From assembly GCA_020080175.1 (NCBI GenBank), contig JAGHQL010000046.1:1-64000 (forward strand): 64,000 nt of DNA. Reading direction: 5' to 3'. The notes under the pieces are model-generated. The model was not told where the DNA came from. It did not search any database and saw only the letters and a program-made list of their open reading frames with translations. Both the position numbers and the translations under genes were made by a program. Below, piece after piece: positions 42,397 through 53,670 of the stretch (positions are counted from its first letter, which is position 1; each line of letters opens with the position of its first letter). This DNA comes from Glutinoglossum americanum. Its lineage: Eukaryota; Ascomycota; Geoglossomycetes; Geoglossales; Geoglossaceae.

Positions 42397-43707
42397 GACT
42401 TAAGAGGCATAAGGAGGGACGACACTATCTCCCGCGTAATCATATATGAAGACATTGAGCGCGACTGCGTCGGGAGCTGGGGCCAGTACGGCCAAGGTAC
42501 GGCGAGCCATTTTCCTGACAACAGCGCGAGCTACAGGGCCATACACCCTACTGGGGTGGCCAATTGCAGGGGGCTGCCCGCACCACCACACCAGGCTGAT
42601 AACGTTATCGGATGATCCTGAATGAGAAAAAAAAATGCGGGAGGTTGTGCTTCTGCCTAATACTATTCGCCAACCCGCACTTTCGGATTGGATCAAAGTC
42701 TGTTGCTGTGTGGCAACAGGCGTGGAGTTCGCCTTGAATCTATCAAACTTCAGCGGTGGCATTTGGAGTCGCCCTTTCTGGGCATATGCCCATGAGGGGT
42801 ATATCCTTCGGCCCATGCAAATTCAATCAAGACTGCGCAACCCGGAGAAGAAGGCAATTCATTCCAGGGGGCTTGTCTGGCGGAACGGAAATTTGTATGC
42901 ACTGGGGTATTCTTGGATACAAATCTTTGGTCTGCGGCTTTCTGGGGAAGTCACAAGGTTCTCCGTTGGATATGGCCTGGGATTGTCGGCAGTTCATGGA
43001 TAGATCCTGGAGTTGTTATGCAGCCTCGGGTAGGCTGACGGAGGATTGGACCGAGACCCTTTGGATATTATTCCTGTCCCCACCATGCTAGAGCCACGAT
43101 AAGCCCTGTTCCCCCACGTCAAAATTGGGCTTTAGTGGGCTTCTGGATGTGGAATGGGGGTAGGTTCATGCTTTTTATTTTTCTTTTTTCACCTTTTTGT
43201 TTATTTCCCATGATTTACGTCGTTTCGGCGACATGTTAGGCGAATACCTAGTCTAATCGCCAAGTAGTATATTTGTGTGTTGTGCCGACGCCTGGATCCT
43301 CAATTTAACCGTGCGAGGTAGTGCACTCGTGTTCGAGACGAAAAAGGCGGTATGGAAAAAGGTTGTTATGATAGCAATTCACCGACATACCTCCGCCAGA
43401 CGGGATACGCCACAAACTCACATCGCTAGTGCCAGGTTGATGTGTATGTATTGTACCGTGTACATATGAGTACATACGCAGAAATTCATCTGAACCTGCA
43501 ACGTATTTGACTTTTCGTGTTTGTGGGGGTCTAGGGAAGTGTGGGTCCCTTGGGCGAACTACCTATTCTAGAAATCTAATTCGAAGAATCCAAAACTCCA
43601 CTCGTGGAATCCGTCCGCCATAGGGGGTACATGTAACTGATAAGCTGGGGTTACTCAATCTACCCGGGTTTAGGAATAACAACGGAAAGTTGTGCAAGCT
43701 TTGTGGG
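42397..43707. other. Upstream region of the kinase-like gene
   Basis: About 1.3 kb. A minus-strand frame of 138 codons (42400-42816) ends three bases before the tandem ATGs of the kinase-like gene. It resembles no family and may be a long upstream frame in the leader. The rest shows no coding signal. Confidence 0.4.
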
Positions 43708-45222
43708 TTACTCTTCTTCGCTCTCGCTCTCGTTTTCTTCGGCCCTGCGTGGACGGTTCGCAGCATAACTGTTCAAGCTAATCGGAACCCCCTGAGCGAT
43801 TCCGTCGTCACCAGACTCAAATGCTTGTTCTAATTCTGCTTCGAGATTCCCGAGTTCATCAGCATCCTCGTCTGCGCCCGGAGGCAGAGTAGGTGCCGAT
43901 CTCTGACCATGATGTACCAGATGAGAGCCTGTAACCACAGGGGAAGGTAACATGAGGACATCGCCATCTCTGTCCACGTCCGAATCCGCTGCTCTTACCA
44001 CAGGAGCCGCTGATCGTTCTAGGCCATTTTCATCGTTATCCACGTCACTCTCCGAGTCGCTGCTATCGTGTCCTGACTTAGGGAAAGAAATACCCAAGCC
44101 ATCTCGACCTGGACTACCGCGTCGACTTGCCGGGCTAACGGAGCTAGCCGCTGAGAGAGATATTGGCGCAGCTGATGTCAGTCTCGCAGAAAGTGCGCCG
44201 GACGAAAAGAACGGCGATCTTCCACCCAGGCGGCGCTTGTGTTGCGTATCGTCATCAGAGTCCATTTCAATGGTCAAACCGCCATATTTCACCTCCTGTT
44301 CTTCCTGTTCATCTGCATCGTCGTGAGCATCGCGGTCTTCAGAATCTGCGGCCTCTATCATTGCCTCGGGTGATGACACATTGCCGACACTAGATAAATC
44401 CGACGAGTCTTTAGGCGGTGACGGTGGAGGCTTTCGAGGCTGTGGAATTGGTTTATTTTTCGTCTTCGGCGCAGATTTCCGTTTCGTATTGGTGGCTGCT
44501 GGACGCTGTACTATTCTGGGAGTTGGATTTGGAGTTGTCACACTCGACACTGGTGCTTCTTGCTGTGTGTCATCAATGTTCCCTTCTAACGATGACGTTC
44601 GCCGCTTCTTCAGAAAGTGTCTGAAGTCGTATGGATTTTTTTCTTGTGGTTCTCCGTCTTCATCAAACTCTCCATCGTCATCGCTGAAGAGGCTGTCTTC
44701 GCCGGAGTTGGGATCTTCGTCTTTGAGGTTCAATTGAGGGCATTGTTGGATGAGCTTTTGCGAGTCCTCTTGCCGTGGGGTAGACGTTAGGTTGAAGTTA
44801 AAGTTTGAGTCTACTTTGTCTAGAACAAAACCCTCTTTTGAGGGGTTATAAATTAAGGCGTAGTCGTTAGACGATGCAGAACTTCGACCTCCCACATATT
44901 CGTACGTGCTTGGCTTTTCGCTGCCATCATCGTCGACCATAGAGAGGTTGTAGAGGCCCGTAGTGGCTGTCGACGGTGTAATGATAGTACTTCTGGATGC
45001 GGAGGTTTGGGTTGGTTTGTGATTATCTATAGACACAAGATAATTAGTGACATTTTAGGAGTTTTGGCCACGCAAAAGAACGCTTAGTAGCAGCTCACAT
45101 CTTATTCCGGTATGTAATGACTGGCCTTTTTTATCTTTCTTTAGGATGCTGTCGCTCAGGTAGACCGGGTACCTCTTGGATTTCATCGGATCGATCGCCC
45201 CGACACTAGTCGTGTTAGCCAT
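43708..45222 (-). CDS. EAF: ELL-associated factor (EAF) transcription elongation protein
   Basis: Two exons, 45222-45099 and 45026-43708, with a 72-nt intron (donor GTGAGC, acceptor CTATAG). The product is 480 residues and the junction reads HTGIR-Y-NHKPTQTS. The N-terminal EAF domain (about 15-120) is recognised from RYPVYLSDSILKKDKKGQSL, LYNLSMVDDDG, STYEYVGGRSSASSNDYALI and the conserved FVLDKVDSNFNFNLTSTP. EAF proteins bind ELL and boost RNA polymerase II elongation. The rest is disordered and strongly acidic/Ser-rich, ending in NESESEEE, as is typical of activator-like EAF tails. A Met nine codons upstream is also in frame; I chose MANTTSVG because the EAF region starts soon after. Confidence 0.85.
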
Positions 45223-45556
45223 CTTTTTGGGACCCAAGCAAAAGTTCAATATCAGTGGGATGCTGATAAGGTAGTTGTTTTGTGCTCTATTTGTGATAAA
45301 GTCTTGTTCTAGTGGGGTATGTTGAGGGGTTCCGAGTGAATTTAGTCAATCCTAGCTTTAATGTTTTAGCTAATGCGGCTCTGGAGCCCCATTTCGCCAA
45401 GAAAGGTTTGAAAATCACCAGACTTAACATATTCGAGTCAATAAATCGAGTGGAAGCTCTTTTTTTAATGGTCCGACGACGTACAAGCATTTCTGATACA
45501 TCTTGAAAACTCTATATTCCTTGTATGTACATATGTGTGTTTGTGTTCGTACGCAT
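45223..45556. other. Spacer between EAF and COG8
   Basis: A 334-bp gap between the EAF start and the COG8 stop, both minus strand. It must hold the EAF promoter. No gene is seen. Confidence 0.5.
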
Positions 45557-47104
45557 TCAGATGGAGGTTGATGCCCCTGAAGGAAATGGTGCAGATCCGT
45601 GGCCGCCCACGCCACTGGCTAGGAGTTCAAGACGCCCCGCAAGAATACGATGCTTTTTGACAACCTCTACCCATGCATCTTGGTTGTTATCCTCAGAGGT
45701 AGGGCCTTCTGTAGATCGATCATCAGACTTACCCTCCCGCGATTCCGTGCCATTGAGGGATGCTACGATCAAACTAAAATCGCCACCGAGTCGTCCTAGA
45801 CTCCCAGCACAATATAACACTTGGGTAAGAAGGCTTTCCCGAGAACTCCGGTCCTGTACATTTGGTAAGTATTTATTGAGCGTCTCTGTCAATATCTGTA
45901 CCAGATAAAGAGGAAATGCCGAAAGTGGTGTCGGAAGTGGTTGGAGCGGGTCATGTCGGTGGAGTCTGTCATTGGGTGCCGCGCTTGTTGGTATTCGAAA
46001 AGCCTTCGTGCTCACTCCCGAACCTAATTCATGGCCCTCCGGCTTTGAGGATGAACCAGGGCCGAAAGATGATGAGGGAAAGATACTCTTGTACATAGAG
46101 ATAATTGCGAAACTTTGCTCCCTGAAAATTTCAATGTAGCGCTTCAAGTATCGCTCTGTTTGTTGACCACCCCTCCACCCAGAGCTGTTTAGTTCCGCAT
46201 GGCCTTCCTTATTTTTCCCGCTGGGTCGTGGCCGCTTCTGTGTCTCCAGGTCTGCCAGCTCTCGCAAGGGCTCCAGCGCTTCAAGCATGGAAATGAGGTT
46301 TGCAAGCCTACAAACAAGAAAGAGAGCACCCAAACCGCCGTCACCACCTCCCGAGTGAACACCTTCATCAAGATCGGGCGCTACTCGGCGTAGCCACCCA
46401 ATGGCCCGTATGGCTCCTGCCAATTTTACTCCTTGAGTCCTTAGACCAGCTATGAGGTTTGTGGACATGCTACGCATAGCTTCTTCTGCTTGAAGGGAAA
46501 CGGAAGATATTAGTTTTGACGTGGGATATAGCGTGTGGAGGCGCCTGATGTGAACGTGGAGATCGAGGGCTGACCCGTAATTTGCATTAATAGGAGCACC
46601 AGTACTAGGAGGAACCATAGTTGAACCAGCTGATGATGATGATATAGCAGAGGAAAGCAATCCGGGTAAATCAAGTATATCTGACAACCGATCTATATTT
46701 CGAGATAACAGTATCGCTTTCCTCCGACGATCTAATGATTTGTTGTCGACATTCTTGTTGAACGTTGTTGAAAAGTGTAGTGTGGTCTCGTCAAGTCCCG
46801 GGAGTGCATCCCGAAGCCGTCTGGTACCCTCCGCCATTTCCGGCAAACTAAGGCTCAAGGTCTTCAGGCGGTGAGACGAAATAATAATCGATTGGTGAGA
46901 CCGTGTAGACAGTGCTTGTAGGGAGAGGTGCAGTGAATGACGAGATTGGGCTAGAGATTGAGGTTCGGTACTAGTGAGAGACGAGAGCGGCAGTGAAGAG
47001 AGGCGATGTAGATATCTCGAGGCGATTGGATCAACTATAGGCACCGAGTGAAGTGAATCGTGGATAATATAGGGTGAGAGGAGTTCATATAGGGGTTCTG
47101 CCAT
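45557..47104 (-). CDS. COG8: Conserved oligomeric Golgi complex subunit 8
   Basis: Single exon. From MAEPLYELLSPYI at 47104 it is 515 residues; an upstream in-frame Met at 47143 is possible but adds a basic stretch not typical of the family. COG8 (Dor1) is a lobe B subunit of the tethering complex for retrograde transport within the Golgi. Landmarks are the N-terminal SRYLHRLSSLPLSSLTSTEP, the LSRNIDRLSDILDLPGLLSS helix, SALDLHVHIRRLHTLYPTSK and LIAGLRTQGVKLAGAIRAIG WLRR. A Ser/Lys-rich low-complexity stretch (about 295-325) separates the N-terminal region from RYLKRYIEIFREQSFAIISM. The gene diverges from the UBE2O-like gene. Confidence 0.88.
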   Translation of the reverse strand: MAEPLYELLSPYIIHDSLHSVPIVDPIASRYLHRLSSLPLSSLTSTEPQSLAQSRHSLHLSLQALSTRSHQSIIISSHRLKTLSLSLPEMAEGTRRLRDALPGLDETTLHFSTTFNKNVDNKSLDRRRKAILLSRNIDRLSDILDLPGLLSSAISSSSAGSTMVPPSTGAPINANYGSALDLHVHIRRLHTLYPTSKLISSVSLQAEEAMRSMSTNLIAGLRTQGVKLAGAIRAIGWLRRVAPDLDEGVHSGGGDGGLGALFLVCRLANLISMLEALEPLRELADLETQKRPRPSGKNKEGHAELNSSGWRGGQQTERYLKRYIEIFREQSFAIISMYKSIFPSSSFGPGSSSKPEGHELGSGVSTKAFRIPTSAAPNDRLHRHDPLQPLPTPLSAFPLYLVQILTETLNKYLPNVQDRSSRESLLTQVLYCAGSLGRLGGDFSLIVASLNGTESREGKSDDRSTEGPTSEDNNQDAWVEVVKKHRILAGRLELLASGVGGHGSAPFPSGASTSI

Positions 47105-47567
47105 AGTGAGTAGATGAAGTTTACGGCGACGTAATTGAACCATGTGCTCAAGCGAGCATATGAAGATCTCCGCACTTCACTACTCGCTTCGATATTGGCT
47201 ATCTTTCACACTCTTTGATTACCGTTGAACTTTTCTATTTTCTCTATTATTAACCCTAATTGAAACCCTCCTGCATGCTGCAGCGTTTCCAAAACAATGC
47301 CCTCTTGCAAGAAGGCGCCTGAAGGCGGGGCTCTGCGGGGCACGGACGAAACTACCGACCATCAGGTTCAGACTGCATGACACCCAAATAACGATAGACT
47401 CAGGTGTAGCCACTAACTAGGGTGCTTCCAGCAGTTCTTCCACAATGACTTATGCTTTTTGAAAAGCGACCCTTCGAGGGTTGCAGTAGTGGATGTGAGT
47501 CTAGACTGTTGATACTGCTGGCCGATTTTTTTGGTTCCGCTGAATATCTGACTCATCGATAGAGAAC
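47105..47567. other. Divergent promoter region, COG8 / UBE2O-like
   Basis: A 463-bp gap between outward-facing start codons. A minus-strand frame at 47219-47413 has no support as a gene. Confidence 0.45.
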
Positions 47568-50500
47568 ATGGCACGATGTATGCATCTACTATCTTGCGGA
47601 TTGCTTTACTTTTTATTGAGTAGGCTTCGCTGCCTTCCCGCTCACTAACTCGAGATCTAAGATTGAGGACCATGGGCCACCCGTTCCGCCCACGTATGCC
47701 CTAAGTTATGATGAAGGCATGGGCTCACTGGAGTTTGCGAACTTCAAGAGAACAGGAATTGTGAGTATCTTTGAGGGAATTGCTCTTAAAACATTCAAAC
47801 TTCACCGCCCATTCTTGCCCCTGTGCCCTGCATACACTTTAAGGAGTGCCATGCTGATATTGATTGAAAATAGCCCCCGCGGAATTATGTTTTGATAGCG
47901 TTTTGCAATCCGGCTCATGGTTACGCATTATTTAACCGATCGAAAATTACGCTCCTTGATCGCTACCTGCATTTCGGTCAGGTTGTCAAGCGTAACATGA
48001 CAGATGCAATGAGCGGAACGATAACGAGACTGAGGACTGAGTTGACCTTGCGTCCATCGTTTCCTGGGCTGATGCTAGGAGACCGCTTGCCCTCAGTGCC
48101 TCCGGTGGAGAGGCCAAGCACATCGGAGTCTGCTCGTGCATCATGGCTAACAGGCGAGAAAACACCTGCAAATGATACGGACGAGTGCCTGTTGGAGATG
48201 ATCCCGGCTGAAGAATTAGTATTAGCCCATGAATTCATGGAGGGGGATTATATCATATACAACAGCTGGCTCGGGTCGGTTGAGGACGTTATTGAAGAAG
48301 TTACTATTCAGTTAGGGAACGGTGGCGTTGTGGTCGTTGAGGATCCAACGAAATTAGGATTTCCAATACTCGCAGGGTCTATACGTAGGCCTTCTGGGAT
48401 TACTGCTGCCTCATTATCAAGTCTCTTACGCCAAAAAGCTGTACCGGCCGATCGAGTGTCCGTCGGCCAATATGTGGTAACGTCGAAAGGAAACCTCCGT
48501 CGGGGAACGTGGAAATATGGTGCTTATAACCCCTCTATCACACCACATGGCTACGTTGTTGATGTAAGGGCAACCTGCATTGAGGTCCTTTGGCATGGTC
48601 AAAACCCAATGGTGCCAGGGAGATTTGTCCCGGTTCCTCAGCCGCCTGCTGAGCTAAATTCAGATATTCTTAACAGCGGGCAAGTCCGGAGATATGACTC
48701 TGGGAGGATGCCGCGGACCTCCCTTGGAGCAGAATTACCTGGACTTGCCCACATGCCCGAAATTCAATCCGGTGATCGGGTGAGATTCAAGGACCTAGCC
48801 GGTGCCGTCATGAAGTATGATGGATCTACCCGTGCCGCAGATGGCCGGCCGTGTGGTAAGGTTGTGAAAATACCAAGAACAATGTCTCAAGGCTACGATG
48901 TCAACACATTTGTTGTCATCGAGACAAAATCTGTCGTTAATGTACTCTGGCAAGATCTCACTGAAACGAAAGAAAACGGCACTGCTCTCGTTCCTTACCA
49001 GAACACTGATGACCACGATGTCTGGCCCGGAGAGATAGTTGCTATTAAAGAGGAAGCCAATAGTAGCTTCGCTGATGGGGTGCGGACTGGAGGCTCTCCC
49101 GGAGATGGTGATTCTCCTATCATTCGCCCCAAAAGAGTGGGTGTTGTTCAGTCAGTTAATTCACTGGAGCGTATGGCGAAGGTAAGGTGGTTCATCAATC
49201 CTGAACTAGAGATGATTGGGAAATCATTCCCATTCTTTATCCTGCCAGGGTCGAAACTAGGAGAACTTTCTCACACCGTTGAGGACGTAAGTTTATACGA
49301 GCTGTCGGCTGACCCAGCGCTTCCGATATCACGCGGGGACTTTGTTCTCGTCGCGCCCCCCTTCGATCTTTCGAAAGTCCCCATAAATGATAGCCTTGCT
49401 AATCTCTCGAATATTATGGAGGGCGCAGTTACTACGCCTTCTACTTACCCAGCCGAGGCCTGGCAGCCGTGGTTGGCGGACGTCGATCGAATGCCAAGAC
49501 AGATGCAGACCCCTAACTTTGCCGATACATATACTTCTGGCGGTGGTTCGGGACACAGATCCAGTCACTCAAGTGGAAGGATGGACCCTACGATATCTGG
49601 GAACACCCCTATAGATTGGTTCGGAGAAGTTGTTGACCTGCGACTAGACGGCCTTGCGACGGTAAGGTTAGGTGCATTAGACCAAGTTAAGGATATTACC
49701 GTGTCTGTGGAACGTCTCACGGTTGTTGACCCTACGGAGGGTGACGACAGCGAAGATAACGAAGGCTCCTCTGTAGATGGCGGTGAAGGCTCTTGCTGGA
49801 GCAGCCTTGACCCCGAAGAGTCTAACCCCGAAGAAGTGATGGAAGTTGAGTATGAGGGAGGGCAGCGATGGGACAGTGATGGAGATGAAGAGATGTGGAC
49901 CACGGAAACGGAAGACGAGGCGGATGAGAGCCTGGATGTGATCATGACAGATGGGGACACTGGCTCGAACCCCGCTATTGCTCCAGAAACCTCTTGGTCT
50001 AACGCAAATGAGGATTCTACGACCCCTAGTCTTCAGATAGCTAATAGCCAGCTCCCAGACACATTGGGTAGTGGTATTATGGAACCTCAAACTTTAAGCA
50101 CCCCCGAGGCACGGCCACTTAGCGCCCATCCAAATCAACCCGCACAGTTTGCAGTCCTTGACTCAAATCCTCCAACAGACCATGCTTTTATTGGGAAGTC
50201 TGTTGATATACCCGCCGGTAATGCCCGCCGAATTAGGAAAGAACACAAAATACTCGAAAACTCTCTCCCAAACGGAATTTTTGTCCGCACGTGGGAATCT
50301 CGAATTGACTTACTTCGAGTCTTGATTATCGGGCCACGGAATACTCCTTATGAACTCGCACCATTCGTTCTTGACTTCCAATTTGGCTCTACGTTTCCAG
50401 CCTCGCCTCCCCTGACCCACTTTCATTCCTGGACCAACGGAATTGGGCGAATAAACCCGAATCTATACGAGGACGGCAAAGTCTGCTTAAGCTTACTTGG

Positions 50501-51209
50501 TACATGGCCTGGACAGTCAAAGAATGAGGCCTGGTCATCGACTCAATCAAGCATGCTGCAGGTTCTCGTTAGCCTGATGGGTCTCGTCTTGGTGAAGGAA
50601 CCCTTCTATAGTAAGTTCTTAGGATTCCCCTGGCTCACGTTGCCTAATTTCGTAGTGTATTGGTCTGCTATGGTGTCGTGGCATTCCAAATGCTCTTCTA
50701 GTATCAGGCTTTGATCATTATGGAATTGCCAATTAGATTCTCGAAACACACTCTTCTTTATCATCGTGGACTCGGCGCTTACACACGAATATTTTGCTGA
50801 CTGATGTACCTATATAGACGAAGCTGGCTTCGATATTCTCCTAGGTGCAGAAGAGACTATTATCAACTCTGCACTGTACACAGAGAAGGCATTCGTCCTT
50901 GCTAGAGGGTTTGTCAAACATGCTCTAACACATCCTATCCAAGGCTTAGAGGATGTAATCCGCTCTCTATACTTGCAAGACCAACATGATGGCTCAAACC
51001 TTTTGCGAGAAGTCATTCAGCAGTGCAAAAGCATTATTTATCTAACCGAACATAGTCGGGCTCTCCATGGTACACCTATGATGCCAAGCGAGGGTGGAGC
51101 GGCGAAACTGAGTGCCGGAGCGTTGGTCCTTTTAAAGAGGAACCTCACCGCACTCGAGGAGGTTAGGGCGAAGTTTGTGTCTCCAGCTTCCGTCGGGGCT
51201 ACAAACTAA
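47568..51209 (+). CDS. UBE2O-like ubiquitin-conjugating enzyme (E2/E3 hybrid)
   Basis: Proposed exons are 47568-47577, 47624-47760, 47874-50610 and 50818-51209, giving 1091 residues. The UBC domain starts near residue 831 (ARRIRKEHKILENSLPNGIF), with VLIIGPRNTPYELAPFVLDF and the active-site Cys920 in NLYEDGKVCLSLLGTW. The last exon continues the UBC-associated helices (YNEAGFDILLGAEETIINSA). The large N-terminal half carries several SH3-like beta modules (GDYIIYNSWLGSVEDVIEEV, VSVGQYVVTSKGNLRRGTW, GDRVRFKDLAGAVMKYDG) and an acidic region before the UBC. Human UBE2O uses such modules to bind substrates and works as a combined E2/E3 on orphan ribosomal proteins. The 10-nt first exon (ATGGCACGAT) and the 207-nt last intron are the least certain parts. 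Confidence 0.85.
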
Positions 51210-51601
51210 GTATTTCTGGATTACGGAACGTGGAGCATTTAGGTATGGGAGGGACCAATAGACTTACTAGATTATTAAATAATGAGATGTAATAGAGTAC
51301 GACCTAGCTGTTTGTCCCAAGCGGAAGTTGATCTAGTAGACCTGAGAACCCTTGAACAGGCTGGTTGGCCCTGTGCTCGCGACGATCTGGTACTGCATAT
51401 TGCTTCATCTCGAACTGAGGTAGGCTGTCATGCAATATATAGACAAATGGCGAAGAATATTACACACGCCAGTTGAAGCTTTTCATTGTGTTCATATTGT
51501 GTATGCTTAGCGCCGAGAACAATTGTACCCGGGGAGCGACATCTGCAACGCAACACCTACGACTACCAACAACTTCACCAAGAAGCGCAGGCTGTGCCAC
51601 A
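51210..51601. other. Spacer between UBE2O-like gene and HYM1
   Basis: A 392-bp gap holding the UBE2O-like 3' end and the HYM1 promoter. No gene is seen. Confidence 0.5.
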
Positions 51602-53070
51602 ATGTCTTTTCTGTTTGGGCGAAATAAGCAGAAGAGCTCTGCGGAGCTTTCCAAATTAGTCAAGGAATCCATCTTGCGGTTGGATAGCGCAGGATCGCAG
51701 AAGGTAAGACATGTCACTGGCCCACTTAGTGCAGAATCACGAGAACGGATACTCACATGTGGTGGTTTGAACGGAGCGATAGGCAGAGGAGGATCTGGCG
51801 AGATTGCTGGCTCAGATAAAACATATTCTTCAAGGGACCGCTGGTACATCAACCCAGGGCTCACAATTGTGACGTCGAGGACGCTGATCAGAATATACCA
51901 CAGAAACCGAAAGCAGCCCCGAGCAAGTCTATCAGCTGATCACTTCTCTAATCCAAGAAGATCTTCTCCTCCTACTTGCCGTTGCAATCCCCAAGCTGCC
52001 CTTCGAGACCCGCAAGGACGCCCAGGTCATCTTTTCATATGTCTTCCGTTATAAGCCACCCAACAGTCCAATGGCTACCGAGCCGCTGGCTCTCAACCAC
52101 GTCATCAACAGCCGCCCCGAGGTTATTGTAGCGCTGTGCAAGGGCTATGAACATAGAGAAAGCGCCATGAGCTGCGGCACGGTGCTAAGAGAGGTGCTAA
52201 AGCATGATGCGGTTGCAGCTATTATTCTGTACGATGAACCAAAGAGCGGGTCATTGACGAACGTTGCGAATGGGGCCAATGCAGGTAAAGGCATCGCCGC
52301 TATCCAATACGAAACTCCGCAGACTGGACAGGGAATTTTCTGGCGGTTTTTCGATTGGGTGGAAGCCGGTGGATTTGAGATCAGTACGGATGCATTTAGC
52401 ACATTCAGGGTATGCCTTTTCCATCCCGCAATCCTCTTCGTTCAACCATATCTACTACTGAACGAGCACTGAAATTCTCTTCTGGCTAGGATATCTTGAC
52501 AAAACACAAACCACTAGTGTCCTCCTACCTCTCTAAAAACTTCACTCTTTTCTTTGGACGGTACAACTCTCTCGTCCTCTCAAACAACTATGTAACGAAG
52601 CGACAATCTATCAAGCTCTTAGGGGAGATCCTCCTCGACCGCGCCAATTACCAAGTTATGACAGCCTACGTCGACAGTGCAGATCATCTAAAGATCTGTA
52701 TGAACCTCCTGCGCGATGAGCGCAAGATGGTTGCTTATGAGGGGTTTCATGTCTTCAAGGTACGCTAGTATATCAATCATGTCTTTAACAAGACCGTTTG
52801 TCTATGTCTTTTCTAATGCGAGAAACACAGGTCTTTGTGGCAAACCCGAACAAGTCAATGGCTGTCCAACAAATCCTCATCAAGAACCGCAACAAGCTCC
52901 TAAAATTTCTTCCAGAATTCTTGGGGGACCGCACAGATGATGAGCAGTTCAGCGATGAGAAGGCATTCTTGATCCGCCAGATTGAGACTATGCCGAGCTC
53001 CCCAATCCCCCCACATGCCCCACAACCGGCTACTAGTGGCGGACCAGTATCCGCGGGGACTGTCACTTGA
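51602..53070 (+). CDS. HYM1: Mo25-family scaffold protein Hym1
   Basis: Five exons: 51602-51703, 51783-51843, 51904-52409, 52490-52759 and 52831-53070. The product is 392 residues. Hym1/Mo25 is a helical-repeat scaffold that, with the kinase Kic1, activates the NDR kinase Cbk1 in the RAM/MOR polarity network and cell separation. Exon 2 is only 61 nt and encodes AEEDLARLLAQIKHILQGTA; the next junction gives TAETESSPEQVYQLITSL, as expected. Further signatures are FETRKDAQVIFSYVFRYKPP, LALNHVINSRPEVIVALCKG YEHRESAMSCGTVLRE, WRFFDWVEAGGFEISTDAFS and NFTLFFGRYNSLVLSNNYVT. The C-terminal tail is Pro-rich. Length matches fungal orthologues. Confidence 0.95.
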
Positions 53071-53670
53071 GCGAATCCGCCTCCTCTCTTTCGTTAGGAC
53101 AGTATTTTACTTAAGTATCTTTAGAGTTGAGTTACTGCGGGAGAAGGAAAAATGGGGGCGTCGTTGTTTCTTTCATTCCAGTTATATTTCGGGAGTTTCT
53201 GGTGGGTTCTAGTATCCTTACTTGTTTTTTTTTCCCCTTTGCATCATCCCCATATTTATCATGGTAAAGTAGAGGAGGGTATCATCGAATCACTCATCTA
53301 AATTTTCATATCTCACTCGGAGGTTGACATCGGGAATGGTGGCTCCAACAGCATATGAAAATTAAGAGATCGAATGTTTTTTCAATTAGATTGCCGTGCG
53401 ACTGCAAGCCAATCAACACCCCCATTAAAACCACGTTCAGCTAGCTAAGTAATGGTAACAAAGTGGGCCTACAATGATATTACCATATCCTACCCCTTTC
53501 AAATAGGAAAAGCCAAATAGAAGCATTATTGCGCTACCAATTTCCCTCACAACCCGACACCCCCACTCTGTTATATAGATCCAGGTGTCTCTGAACAGGC
53601 CGGTGAGTAATTAATCTCACTGGAGCTATTCAGCGATGCCCATCAGCTGTACCCAAGGAGGGCAGAGCCA
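53071..53670. other. Intergenic region between convergent genes
   Basis: A 600-bp gap between the HYM1 stop and the cytochrome b561 gene stop. AT-rich, no coding frame supported. Confidence 0.5.
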
